Source: Clostridium carboxidivorans P7 (GTDB taxonomy: Bacteria; Bacillota; Clostridia; Clostridiales; Clostridiaceae). From it: DNA of 64,000 bases. The notes beneath the pieces are model-generated. The model made no database searches, was not told the origin of the DNA, and was given only the letters and a program-made list of their open reading frames with translations. The stretch's first letter is position 1. Each line of letters starts with the position of its first letter. Shown piece by piece: positions 9,313 to 18,140 of this stretch. A program made the translations under genes and the position numbers. The stretch spans positions 744,001-808,000 of the forward strand of contig NZ_CP011803.1 of the NCBI RefSeq assembly GCF_001038625.1. Direction: 5' to 3'.

Positions 9313-10941
9313 TTGAGTATGTTTTGTTATCAATGTCAAGAAACTGCAAAAGGAACAGGTTGTACAATTAAAGGTGTATGTGGTAAAAGTGATGAACTTG
9401 CCAAGCTTCAAGATTTATTAATTTATTCTCTAAAAGGCATTTCAGAGATTGTAGTAAAGGGAAATCTTGATGTGAAATCTTTAATTGAAGTTAACCATGA
9501 AGTATTGAAAAGTCTTTTCATGACAATAACAAATGCTAATTTTGATGCTTCTGCGTTTGAAAAACAAATTAGCAAAATATTATCTATAAGAAATTCCTTA
9601 AAAAATCAGGTTTGTAATGTTGAACTAAGTGATGCTGCTTTATTTTGTGTGGAAAATAAAGCTTCTATGATTGATAAAGCAGAAAAAATTGGTGTTTTAT
9701 CAACTGAAAACGAAGATATAAGGTCATTAAGAGAGCTAATTATATACGGAGTTAAAGGTATGGCTGCATATACACATCATGCTCTTAATCTAGGAGAAGA
9801 AGATACGAACATATATGCATTTATTTATGAAGCTTTAGCAGCAACATTAAATGATAAATTATCAGCTGATGAGCTTGTTGCATTAACTTTGAAAACAGGA
9901 CAATTTGGTGTTACTGCAATGGCTCTTCTTGATAAAGGCAATACATCAAAATATGGAAACCCTGAAATTACAAAGGTTAATATTGGCGTTAGGGACAACC
10001 CTGCTATATTAATTTCAGGACATGATTTGACTGACCTTGAACAACTGCTTGAACAAACAAAAGGAACAGGGGTTGACGTATATACACATAGTGAAATGCT
10101 TCCAGCTCATTATTATCCTGCATTTAAAAAATACGATAACTTCGTTGGGAACTATGGAAGCTCATGGTGGAAACAGATTGAAGAATTTGAAAGTTTTAAT
10201 GGTCCAATTTTATTTACAACAAACTGTATTGTACCTCCTAGAAATGAAGGGGTCAGAGGAAGAATATTTACTTCTGGAGCAGCAGGGTATCCAGGATGTA
10301 CTCATATAGAAGCAGATGAAAATGGAAAAAAAGATTTTTCAGCAGTTATTGAAATGGCCAAGAAGTGTAAGACGCCTACAGAAATTGAATCAGGCAGTAT
10401 TATTGGTGGATTTGCTCATGAGCAGGTTTTTGCTCTGGCAGATAAAGTTGTTGATGCGGTTAAATCTGGAGCTATAAAGAAATTTTTTGTTATGGCAGGC
10501 TGTGATGGAAGAATGAAATCAAGAGAATACTACACTGAGTTTGCTAAAAAACTTCCAAAGGATACAGTAATACTTACTGCTGGCTGCGCAAAATATAGAT
10601 ACAACAAGCTTTCACTTGGAGATATTGGAGGTATTCCAAGAGTGCTTGATGCAGGGCAATGTAATGATTCATATTCTTTAGCATTAATAGCGCTTAAACT
10701 TAAAGAAGTATTTGGACTTGATGATGTAAATAAGCTGCCTATAGCCTATAATATAGCATGGTATGAGCAAAAAGCTGTTATTGTTTTATTAGCTCTACTT
10801 TATTTAGGTGTTAAAAATATACACCTTGGACCAACACTTCCAGGATTTTTATCACCAAATGTAGCAAAGATTCTGGTAGAAAACTTTGGAATAGCTGGAA
10901 TAGGAGAAGTAGACAAGGATATAGAATTATTCATGGCATAA
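9313..10941 (+). CDS. hcp: Hydroxylamine reductase / hybrid cluster protein (class I)
   Basis: 542 residues, full length for class I Hcp. The protein reduces hydroxylamine and acts in nitric-oxide and nitrosative-stress metabolism in anaerobes. The N-terminal CX2CX8CX5C (Cys 5, 8, 17, 23) binds the 4Fe cluster. Hybrid-cluster ligands appear in order: [34 protein letters not shown] and [10 protein letters not shown]. The start is TTG at 9313, with GGAGG seven nt before it; the internal ATG two codons later is less well placed. Cytoplasmic. No reductase partner gene is adjacent. Confidence 0.95.
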   Translation: MSMFCYQCQETAKGTGCTIKGVCGKSDELAKLQDLLIYSLKGISEIVVKGNLDVKSLIEVNHEVLKSLFMTITNANFDASAFEKQISKILSIRNSLKNQVCNVELSDAALFCVENKASMIDKAEKIGVLSTENEDIRSLRELIIYGVKGMAAYTHHALNLGEEDTNIYAFIYEALAATLNDKLSADELVALTLKTGQFGVTAMALLDKGNTSKYGNPEITKVNIGVRDNPAILISGHDLTDLEQLLEQTKGTGVDVYTHSEMLPAHYYPAFKKYDNFVGNYGSSWWKQIEEFESFNGPILFTTNCIVPPRNEGVRGRIFTSGAAGYPGCTHIEADENGKKDFSAVIEMAKKCKTPTEIESGSIIGGFAHEQVFALADKVVDAVKSGAIKKFFVMAGCDGRMKSREYYTEFAKKLPKDTVILTAGCAKYRYNKLSLGDIGGIPRVLDAGQCNDSYSLALIALKLKEVFGLDDVNKLPIAYNIAWYEQKAVIVLLALLYLGVKNIHLGPTLPGFLSPNVAKILVENFGIAGIGEVDKDIELFMA

Positions 10942-11017
10942 TATAGTATGATAAATTTTACAGGTTTAAGAAAATATGCTAAGTTAAATTAAAATATAAG
11001 TAGTTCGGGTGAACACC

Positions 11018-11056
11018 TACCGCAAACAAAGGTTTTTTGTTTGCGGTATTTTTTTT
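11018..11056 (+). terminator. Intrinsic terminator between hcp and the EamA gene
   Basis: A perfect 13-bp stem (11018-11030 with 11036-11048, 5-nt loop) is followed by eight T residues. It ends hcp transcription and lies immediately before the ribosome binding site of the next gene, with a short GGTG/CACC hairpin just upstream. It could also attenuate the downstream gene, but I see no known ligand-binding RNA motif. Confidence 0.85.
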
Positions 11057-11070
11057 ACAAGGAGGTATAT

Positions 11071-11496
11071 ATGATTAATTTATTTTGGCCTATTATCATT
11101 GTTGTAATAGCAAATACTCTATATAATATCAGTGCCAAATTAATACCTGCTGAAGTACATCCTTTAGCATCGCTTTCTATAACCTATTTTACTGCAGCTG
11201 TATTATCTATAATATTATTTTTTATTACAAGTGAGAACAAAAATGTAATCACTGAAATTCAAAAAGCAAATTGGACTGCTGCAGCTTTGGGTTTTTCAAT
11301 CGTGGGACTTGAATTTGGGTATATTTACATTTACAGAGTTGGTTGGAATATTAGCACAGGTTCGCTTGTAGCGAATATAAGTTTAGCCTGTGTTTTATTA
11401 ATTGTTGGTGTTTTTGTATATAAAGAGAATATTTCATTACATCAAATTTTTGGAATGGCTTTATGTATAATTGGTCTCCTGTTAGTAACTAAATAG
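11071..11496 (+). CDS. EamA/DMT-superfamily half-size transporter
   Basis: 141 residues with four predicted TM helices and a short tail, matching one half of a 10-TM EamA protein or an SMR-like transporter. It ends with the characteristic MALCIIGLLLVTK last helix and has PLASLSITYFTAAVLS in the second. Small DMT proteins usually work as dimers and export small metabolites or cations. The ATG at 11071 follows ACAAGGAGG. The longer frame would begin inside the terminator hairpin and was rejected. No partner subunit is adjacent. Substrate unknown. Confidence 0.75.
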   Translation: MINLFWPIIIVVIANTLYNISAKLIPAEVHPLASLSITYFTAAVLSIILFFITSENKNVITEIQKANWTAAALGFSIVGLEFGYIYIYRVGWNISTGSLVANISLACVLLIVGVFVYKENISLHQIFGMALCIIGLLLVTK

Positions 11497-11584
11497 TTCA
11501 AAAATAATAAATAGTAAATTTGTTGAAAATGGGATAATACATTGTTAATAATTTTTGTGCTTAAATATACGTAATGGATTAATG

Positions 11585-11612
11585 TTTACAAAAAAGGTAT
11601 AATAAGTATAAT
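11585..11612 (+). promoter_or_regulatory. Candidate sigma-A promoter of the truncated LRR gene
   Basis: TTTACA at 11585-11590 and TATAAT at 11607-11612 are separated by 16 bp, followed by GGAGGA and a TTG start at 11637. The promoter of the relic gene therefore seems intact. Confidence 0.5.
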
Positions 11613-11636
11613 CATTAATAATGGAGGATATATAAA

Positions 11637-11759
11637 TTGAAAAATAAGTTTATTAGGGCAACTTTTTTTAGTATTTTTCTATTATTTTCACCTAGTGTAC
11701 GAGCATCTGATTTCACTGATTATCAAACAGTAGATTTTAATCCGACATTATGCAAATAA
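11637..11759 (+). pseudogene. Truncated secreted LRR-protein gene: signal peptide stub of 40 codons
   Basis: TTG start with GGAGGA in front, encoding a signal peptide and about 16 mature residues. It matches the first 38 residues of the LRR protein at 13058 almost position for position (KNKFI, FSIFLL, then DFTDYQTVD against NFTDNQTVD). Homology stops abruptly at NPTLCK, and the TAA stop lies inside the terminator stem. A deletion has fused the beginning of the gene to its own or another terminator. It might still be expressed as a short secreted peptide. Confidence 0.7.
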
Positions 11760-11772
11760 TGTCGGATTTTTT
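11739..11772 (+). terminator. Strong terminator with GCAA tetraloop, overlapping the relic ORF
   Basis: A perfect 13-bp stem (11739-11751 with 11756-11768) closed by a GCAA tetraloop and followed by a T tract. The last six codons of the truncated LRR gene form the 5' arm. Confidence 0.85.
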
Positions 11773-11784
11773 AATTTAGATAAA

Positions 11785-11960
11785 TTAACCTTCAAGAGCA
11801 GCTGCCACCATTGTCTTTACATTTTCAACTTTAGCATTTGATGGTACAAACTGCAGCCTGAGGACATAATAAGTCCCTGTGGTGAGAATTCGCCAATTAA
11901 TCATCAAAAGCAATTGAACTTGGAAAAATTTTGTCATCCTGAACTATGTTCGTTAATTCA
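11785..11960 (-). pseudogene. Decayed C-terminal fragment of a URO-D/MtaA-like methyltransferase
   Basis: Read on the minus strand, two frames together give GEFSPQGLIMSSGCSL and then VPSNAKVENVKTMVAAALEG before TAA at 11785-11787. This resembles the end of uroporphyrinogen-decarboxylase-family corrinoid methyltransferases (SPGC, then P...ENI..MV.AA). At least one frameshift and an upstream stop separate the pieces. Further upstream similarity is not convincing. Family call from memory. Confidence 0.4.
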
Positions 11961-12052
11961 ATATGATCATAAAAATAATACATAGAGAAATAATAATTTA
12001 TCGATATAAGAATTACAAATCATTTATATAAGATGAAATGGAGAAAATTAAT

Positions 12053-12823
12053 ATGAGTGTTTATGAGATTAGTGATACAAAATGTTTAGAAAAATTATTT
12101 CAAGGTTGGCAGGAGACATTAATTTGGTCATGTATGCAAGGCTGTATGGGAAGAGCATATGCAGATGATATTACTAATCCTAAATCAGCTCAGATAGTGA
12201 TAGGCGACTTTTGTTTTTTTGCAGGTAAGGCAAATAAAGAGCTTGTGTGGAATAAGCCAGATGATTGTAAATCAAATTTTATAATTATGATTCCACAAAA
12301 TAATGAGTGGAATGAGCTAATTGAGCAAACATATAAAGAAAGTGCCACAAAAGTATATCGCTATGCCATTAAGAAAGAACGGAATATATTCGATATTGTG
12401 AAATTAAAAAAAGTGGTACAAGATATAAAGAAAACATTTAACATTAAGATGATAGATAAAGATATTTTTAATCAGGTTATTAAGAATACATGGTCGCAGG
12501 ATTTATGCTCACAGTTTAATGATTACGAGGATTATAAAAAACGAGGCATTGGAGCTGTAGTATTAGAAGATGGAATCGTTGTTTCGGGAGCATCTTCGTA
12601 TATTGTGTACAACGAAGGAATAGAGATAGAAATTGATACTAGGAAAGATTATCGAAGAAAAGGTTTGGCATTAGCTTGCGGAGCCAAATTGATTTTGGAG
12701 TGTTTGAACAAAGGGTTATATCCAAGTTGGGATGCACAAAACAAGGGATCTGTGGCTTTAGCTGAAAAACTAGGATATCATTTTGATAAAGAGTATATAG
12801 CATATGAAATCGTAGACTATTAA
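12053..12823 (+). CDS. GNAT family N-acetyltransferase
   Basis: 256 residues from ATG 12053, which has GGAGAA at proper spacing (an in-frame ATG at 12038 lies before that site and was rejected). The C-terminal half has GNAT features: EIEIDTRKDYRRKGLALACGAKLI is the acetyl-CoA-binding motif A (R-x-x-G-x-A variant), and SWDAQNKGSVALAEKLGY is motif B. The N-terminal 110 residues are a second degenerate domain, as in two-domain GNATs of the GNAT_acetyltran type. Acceptor unknown. Single gene between two relic-rich regions. Confidence 0.8.
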   Translation: MSVYEISDTKCLEKLFQGWQETLIWSCMQGCMGRAYADDITNPKSAQIVIGDFCFFAGKANKELVWNKPDDCKSNFIIMIPQNNEWNELIEQTYKESATKVYRYAIKKERNIFDIVKLKKVVQDIKKTFNIKMIDKDIFNQVIKNTWSQDLCSQFNDYEDYKKRGIGAVVLEDGIVVSGASSYIVYNEGIEIEIDTRKDYRRKGLALACGAKLILECLNKGLYPSWDAQNKGSVALAEKLGYHFDKEYIAYEIVDY

Positions 12824-13057
12824 GTTATATGAGAATTTTATGTAGTTTGTTTGTGGTGTTAAATTCTGATTTTAAGTTGATTATTATAAACAGTAAATTT
12901 GAAAATTAATATATGCAATAAAGAAACTCAGAAAAAACATTAAGCAAAGAATAACAATAAAGTTGTTTAGTTTAGATTTGTAGATTGGTTATGGTTATGG
13001 ATTAGCATAGTAAAAAGGGTTATAATTATATTTAAAGGAAATAAATGGGGGATGGAA

Positions 13058-15088
13058 ATGAAAAATAAATTTATAATTGGAACACTTTTTAGTATTTTCT
13101 TACTATGTTCGTCTAATGTTAAAGCAGTAAACTTTACAGATAATCAAACGGTAGATGCTAATAAGACATGGACAATAAAGTTTAATAATGAAATTCAATT
13201 GGATGATTTAACTAGGCAAGACATATTCGTAATTGATGAAAGAGGTAATGCAGTAGATGTTAGTCTAAAATTAGGACAAGATGGCAAATCTGTTATAGTA
13301 ACAGCTCCAGAGTATGGATATGGAGGAGGAAAAAGTTACACATTACATGTTGCAAACAAAGTACATTCTATTAATGGAAAGACATTAAATGATGGCTGCT
13401 GTTTAAATTTTAATGTTAAAAGAAAGCCTAATAGTGGAGGTATAGTAACTTTCAAGGATAAAAGCTTAGAGCAGGAAATAAGAGATGAAATAGAAAAGCC
13501 AAGTGGGGATATTTATCAAAGTGATGTTGATTATATAACTGAACTATATATGGCAAATAACAAAATAAAAGATTTTAGTGGAATAGAAAATTTAACTAAT
13601 TTGAAACAACTTAATTTACGTGAAAGTGAAATTAATGATATAAGTGAATTAAAAAATTTGGTTAAGTTGCAATCTATTGATTTAAGTTACAATAAAATAA
13701 GTGATATAAGCGCATTAAAAAACTTGACTAATTTGAAAAAGCTTAATTTAGGTAATAACAAAGTGAGAGATATAAGTGTACTAAGTAAATTAACTAATTT
13801 ACAGGAACTTAATTTAGGGTATATCCCATATCATGACTTTGAAACACCTGATCCAGAAGCAAATTATAATGAAATAAGTGATATAAGTGCATTGAAAAAT
13901 TTAACAAACTTGCAAACACTTAATTTAGGATATACAAAAATAAAGGATTTAAATGCTTTAAAAGGGTTGAATAATTTAAAAACACTTGATTTAAGCGGCA
14001 ACCAAATAAGTGATATAAGCAGTATAGTAAATGTATTAAAGGAATTAACTAGTTTAAATGACCTTAATTTATCTACTAATGAAATTAGTAATATAGATGA
14101 ATTGAATAAATTAACTAGTTTAAAAATGCTTAAGCTAAATAGCAATAAAATTAGTAATATAAATAGATTAAAGGGATTAAGTAATTTACAAACACTTGAT
14201 TTAAGCAGCAATCAAATAAGTGATACAGCAAATACATTAAAAGAATTAAATAATTTAAATGATCTTAATTTATCTAATAATCAAATTAGCAATATAGGTG
14301 AACTTAATAAGTTGACGAATTTAAAAGCACTTAATTTATATTATAATAAAATAAGCGATATAAGTGCATTAAAGGGATTGAGTAATTTACAAATGATTGA
14401 TTTAAGTTACAATGAAATAAGTGATATAAGCGTATTTGAAAATTTAGCTAACTTACGAGAGCTTATTTTGCTTAGTAATCCAATAAGTGATGTGGATATA
14501 CAAGCTTTAAAAAATGCGCTACCTCAGTGTCATATTAATGAGATTCCAGTCAAAAAACCTAATATATATTTGTATCCACAAAAAACAGAAGAATTGTCAG
14601 TACAAGTTACTCCTAAGGGGAGGATAACTAAATCAATTCCAGAATACAATGGAGGATGGAAGGTAACAGTTGACCCAAGTGGAAAGATTGATAATACTTA
14701 TAATTTCTTATTCTATGAAGCTTTAATTAATTATAAATTTACTTTGGATAAGGGCTGGATTGTAAATAAAAGCAGCTTTAATGAAGAAATGAATAGTATA
14801 CTTACTTCCATAGGTTTAAATTCAAAGGAGAAATCAGATTTTATTGAATACTGGTCAAAAGAATTGAACTGGAAAAGCAGTAGGTATGCGGTTTATTACC
14901 TTGATCCTAAAGAAATAAGTGAAGCAATAAAGTTAAATTTATCTAAAGAACCAGATTCAATTTTAAGAGCTTATTTTTACTTTGTACCTCTTAAGGATAA
15001 TGAGAATTTAGAAATTAAAAAGCCTGAAATAAAACAATTTAAACGTAATGGATTTACTGTTGTAGAATGGGGCGGAATTGGTAAATAA
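13058..15088 (+). CDS. Secreted LRR protein with SbsA/Ig-like module and C-terminal YLYP-type domain
   Basis: 676 residues. The start is ATG 13058, with GGGGG 6-8 nt upstream; the ATG at 13052 lies too close to it. Signal peptide (cleavage near VKA-VNF), SbsA-like Ig module (about residues 30-125, TVDANKTWTIKFNNEI), then about 14 LRRs of 22 residues (LTNLxxLNLxxNxISDISALK), with an irregular insert near residues 265-275 (YHDFETPDPEA). The last 170 residues form a non-LRR domain opening KKPNIYLYPQK and containing EYNGGWKV and FLFYEALI, a sequence type I remember in secreted proteins but with no known function. The CWB2 protein follows 38 bp later and may be co-transcribed. Confidence 0.85.
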   Translation: MKNKFIIGTLFSIFLLCSSNVKAVNFTDNQTVDANKTWTIKFNNEIQLDDLTRQDIFVIDERGNAVDVSLKLGQDGKSVIVTAPEYGYGGGKSYTLHVANKVHSINGKTLNDGCCLNFNVKRKPNSGGIVTFKDKSLEQEIRDEIEKPSGDIYQSDVDYITELYMANNKIKDFSGIENLTNLKQLNLRESEINDISELKNLVKLQSIDLSYNKISDISALKNLTNLKKLNLGNNKVRDISVLSKLTNLQELNLGYIPYHDFETPDPEANYNEISDISALKNLTNLQTLNLGYTKIKDLNALKGLNNLKTLDLSGNQISDISSIVNVLKELTSLNDLNLSTNEISNIDELNKLTSLKMLKLNSNKISNINRLKGLSNLQTLDLSSNQISDTANTLKELNNLNDLNLSNNQISNIGELNKLTNLKALNLYYNKISDISALKGLSNLQMIDLSYNEISDISVFENLANLRELILLSNPISDVDIQALKNALPQCHINEIPVKKPNIYLYPQKTEELSVQVTPKGRITKSIPEYNGGWKVTVDPSGKIDNTYNFLFYEALINYKFTLDKGWIVNKSSFNEEMNSILTSIGLNSKEKSDFIEYWSKELNWKSSRYAVYYLDPKEISEAIKLNLSKEPDSILRAYFYFVPLKDNENLEIKKPEIKQFKRNGFTVVEWGGIGK

Positions 15089-15126
15089 AATTATATGCAA
15101 AATATAGATTGGAGTGATATATATAA

Positions 15127-16152
15127 ATGTTTAGAAAAGTTTTTAAATATTTTATATGTATGGAGATTATATCATTATTTTTAACTACAATTTTATTAGA
15201 TAATCCAGCTAAGGCAGAAGCAGGAAGAGTAACAAGAATAAGTGGTGCTGATAGATATATTACAGCAGCACAAATTGCTACAACAAATTGGAGAAATTCA
15301 GATAATGTTGTATTAGTGTCTGGGGAAGGATATGCGGATGCGGTAAGTGCTTCTGTATTAGCTAAAAAATTAGATGCTCCTATATTATTAACACCAAGTA
15401 ATGCATTAGATGCAAATACTAAAGAAGCCCTAGCCGAATTGGAAGCAAAAAAAATATATATAATAGGTGGAAATGCTTCCATTTCACAGAATGTAAGAGA
15501 TTGTTTAAAATCTAAATATACACTAATAGAATTAGGTGGATCAAATAGGTATGAAACAAATATATCTGTTGATAAGGAATTAATTAGATTAGGAGTAGAC
15601 CCGACCAATATTATAATGGCTAGTGGCGAAGGATTTTCAGATGCTTTGTCTACAGCACCAATAGCTTCAAGTGAAGAACAAATTCTTTTGTTAGCTAACA
15701 ATGATATAAATTATATGAAGTCAACAATTAATTTTGTAAAATCAAATAACTCAAAAGTTACAGTTGTTGGAACAGAAGAGGTAATAAATGATGAAATATT
15801 CAATGCAGTTAATGGCACCTTAAGAGTTAATGGAGGAGCTGATAGATTTGATACTAATTTAAAGGTATTATCAAAATTTAGTTCATCATTGAATTTTAAT
15901 AATATGTATATTGTAAATGCAAGTAGTGACGATGGATATGCAGATGCATTAGTGGCATCTGTATTAGCGGGAAAGAATAAGTCACCATTGATATTATTAG
16001 ATAGTGATGGTGCTTCATCAACAACTAATGCAATAAAGTTTACACGTGATAATATAAATAGAATGTCAGATATAACTGTTATAGGCGGAACAGGAGTTAT
16101 TTCAAATAATATATTTGATCAAATAAATAAATGCTTTCCCTGCATTTATTAA
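15127..16152 (+). CDS. Cell wall protein made only of three CWB2 repeats
   Basis: 341 residues. Signal peptide (to about residue 30, PAKAEA), then three cell-wall-binding-repeat-2 units: RISGADRYITAAQIA, ELGGSNRYETNISVD and VNGGADRFDTNLKVL, each with the following ADAVSASVLA/SDALSTAPIA/ADALVASVLA and GG(N/T)xxIS motifs. In Clostridioides, three CWB2 units form the trimeric module that binds anionic wall polymer non-covalently. Here no additional functional domain exists. It lies directly downstream of the LRR protein, which itself has no anchor. Confidence 0.9.
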   Translation: MFRKVFKYFICMEIISLFLTTILLDNPAKAEAGRVTRISGADRYITAAQIATTNWRNSDNVVLVSGEGYADAVSASVLAKKLDAPILLTPSNALDANTKEALAELEAKKIYIIGGNASISQNVRDCLKSKYTLIELGGSNRYETNISVDKELIRLGVDPTNIIMASGEGFSDALSTAPIASSEEQILLLANNDINYMKSTINFVKSNNSKVTVVGTEEVINDEIFNAVNGTLRVNGGADRFDTNLKVLSKFSSSLNFNNMYIVNASSDDGYADALVASVLAGKNKSPLILLDSDGASSTTNAIKFTRDNINRMSDITVIGGTGVISNNIFDQINKCFPCIY

Positions 16153-16237
16153 GTACTAATTTTTAAAGATAGAAATTAGAGAAGTCAAAAAAATGTTGTA
16201 CTAACGAATTGCCATTTTAAAGAATGTAAAATATATG

Positions 16238-16282
16238 AGAACGTAAGTAGATTTGTATGAAATTCAAATCCATTTACGTTCT
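16238..16282. terminator. Bidirectional terminator between convergent genes
   Basis: An 18-bp stem (16238-16255 with 16265-16282) with two G-U-type mismatches and a 9-nt loop lies between the CWB2 gene and the convergent transglutaminase gene, with T-rich and A-rich flanks. Confidence 0.75.
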
Positions 16283-16299
16283 TTAAATTACTTATCTTT

Positions 16300-17838
16300 T
16301 TATTTAATTGAAAATTTCATTATACCAGTTTTACTCATTTTTTTCCCTGAATCAGAAGAAATTTTTTTGTTTATAACTAGATAATAAGTTTTGCCTGAAT
16401 CATAATTTTTTAAAGGTTCAACTATTAAAGTATCTTTATTTACATCAAACTTTAAATTAATATCTACTTTATTATTAAATTCATCTAATACATATACATT
16501 ATCTTTGTTTAATGAAGAAGTAGATATATTTTTATTAAACTTTATTTTCCAGGACTTATCTTTATCTACATTAGTTCTTTCTTGTAATTGTGTTGAATCA
16601 TTAATATCTGCTGGGTCTGCAATTTCATTAGTTACTGTCACAACACAAGTATCTTTAAAATTTCCATCATCAGATACTGCATTTATATAAACTGTACCAG
16701 GTTTTACGCCTTTTATAGTTTTTCCATCAAAATAAATTACTCCTTCTGCATTGAAGTTCCACTTTATAGAATTGTTAGAAGCATTACTTGGTAAGACAGT
16801 AGCAGCGAGTGGAGTAGTTTCTCCTATTTTCAAGGTTATGTTATGCTTGTCTAATTCTACAGCTTTAATAGGAATATTAGTAATACTTAAATTGTATTTT
16901 GTATTAGCGAAGGGGTACTTTAACATTTCCCAATCATGATCCTTTGCTAATTGATCATCTGTTAAATTATAGTAATCATAACATACTTGATTGGGGATAT
17001 CTGGTACTGGGTCATCCCATGTACAATCTAAATGATACCAGTTTCCATTTATATTTACTAAGTTCCATATATGGTTGTTGATGGTGCTATTGTCTACCTT
17101 ACCCAAAATAAGTAAATTTTCTATGCCTGCTTTATTTAACATTTTACATGCTAAAAGCGCATAACCTTCGCACATTGTGCTTCCATCATGTAAGGCATCA
17201 TAAGGATTGTTTTTTTTAGCAGTTTCATCATAAGTAACATTTGAAATTATGTAATCATGTATAGCCTTCTCTTTTTGATCCTGCGTCATAGAATCTCTTA
17301 TTATATTTTGAAGTATAGAATCAACTTTATTATCTACCCAATTTTCTTCATCACGTGTTAATAGATAAGTTACAGTGAAACTTATATCTATATTCTTGTC
17401 ATATCCGTAAGAATGTGTATCACATGTGTTAACAGAATACCCTGCATAATTATCATATGCAATAACATAAGTCATTACTTTATTTGGTAAACCTGATAAA
17501 TCTGAAAGGTTTCCTGTATAATGTATTAAAAAATTTGTGTTTTTATTAAGTATATTGTCTTTAGTCAATTCTTCTAATTGTTCTATAGTATTACAATTGT
17601 TATTATTATATGAAAATAGTGTTTTATTTATCTGTTGTTTATTATGAAGTTTAAAAGGTTTTTTATTTTTGGCAATAATACTTTCATTGTAATATTTTTT
17701 ATTTATATCATTCACTTCAGTACTATAACTATAATGTTCAATTATGTTTTTGGTTTCAGATGCTTGTACAAAAGTAGGTGAAAGAATAATAAAAAATATA
17801 ATTAATATGCTATATGGTAATTTAGTATTTATTTTCAA
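16300..17838 (-). CDS. Secreted transglutaminase-like protein with Ig-like and SbsA-like domains
   Basis: 512 residues. Signal peptide (FVQASE). A transglutaminase-core domain sits around residues 150-300 with all three catalytic residues visible: Cys in GSTMCEGYA (about 221), His in INNHIWNLV (about 255), Asp in YHLDCTWDDP (about 270). A BIG2-like Ig domain follows (about 320-400, TPLAATVLPSNAS and GTVYINAVS), then the same SbsA-like module found in the two LRR proteins (KSWKIKFNKNIS to MKFSIK). The role could be protease, cross-linking or wall peptide cleavage. Convergent with the CWB2 gene. No anchor seen. Confidence 0.85.
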   Translation of the reverse strand: MKINTKLPYSILIIFFIILSPTFVQASETKNIIEHYSYSTEVNDINKKYYNESIIAKNKKPFKLHNKQQINKTLFSYNNNNCNTIEQLEELTKDNILNKNTNFLIHYTGNLSDLSGLPNKVMTYVIAYDNYAGYSVNTCDTHSYGYDKNIDISFTVTYLLTRDEENWVDNKVDSILQNIIRDSMTQDQKEKAIHDYIISNVTYDETAKKNNPYDALHDGSTMCEGYALLACKMLNKAGIENLLILGKVDNSTINNHIWNLVNINGNWYHLDCTWDDPVPDIPNQVCYDYYNLTDDQLAKDHDWEMLKYPFANTKYNLSITNIPIKAVELDKHNITLKIGETTPLAATVLPSNASNNSIKWNFNAEGVIYFDGKTIKGVKPGTVYINAVSDDGNFKDTCVVTVTNEIADPADINDSTQLQERTNVDKDKSWKIKFNKNISTSSLNKDNVYVLDEFNNKVDINLKFDVNKDTLIVEPLKNYDSGKTYYLVINKKISSDSGKKMSKTGIMKFSIK

Positions 17839-18140
17839 TTATGCCACTCCTTTTGATATCAATTAAAGTAAATACGATACAATTAATTATATCATATAAC
17901 TTACTTTAATTGATAAATTATATATAGATGTAAAATTATGTAATATAAGAGTTCAGTGGAAGTTTTGATTTTAACTTTAAATGTACCCATATATTCAATG
18001 AGGACTTCACCTAAAAGCTGTGTTGAAATGTGCTTAAACTGTGAAAGTTAAGTGAATTATAATATTAGACAGGATATCTAGAAAAAACAGCAAATAAATA
18101 GTAACATAGTACTTGTAAAGAAATTGGGGGGGATAAAGCT
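17839..18140. other. Divergent promoter region
   Basis: 302 bp between divergent start codons. I see no gene. It must hold the promoters of the transglutaminase-like gene (minus) and the helicase (plus); GGGGGG lies just before the helicase ATG. Confidence 0.5.

Noticed and set aside
10981..11060. Possible riboswitch before the EamA-like gene (small GGTG/CACC hairpin plus terminator)
   Set aside because: I could not match any known aptamer core (fluoride, guanidine, preQ1, yybP), so it is listed only as a terminator.
13864..14211. Minus-strand ORF of 115 residues
   Set aside because: Antisense shadow of the LRR gene; low-complexity translation and no ribosome binding site.
15054..15701. 215-residue minus-strand ORF
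   Set aside because: Shadow of the CWB2 gene; no start context and the plus-strand gene has clear repeats.
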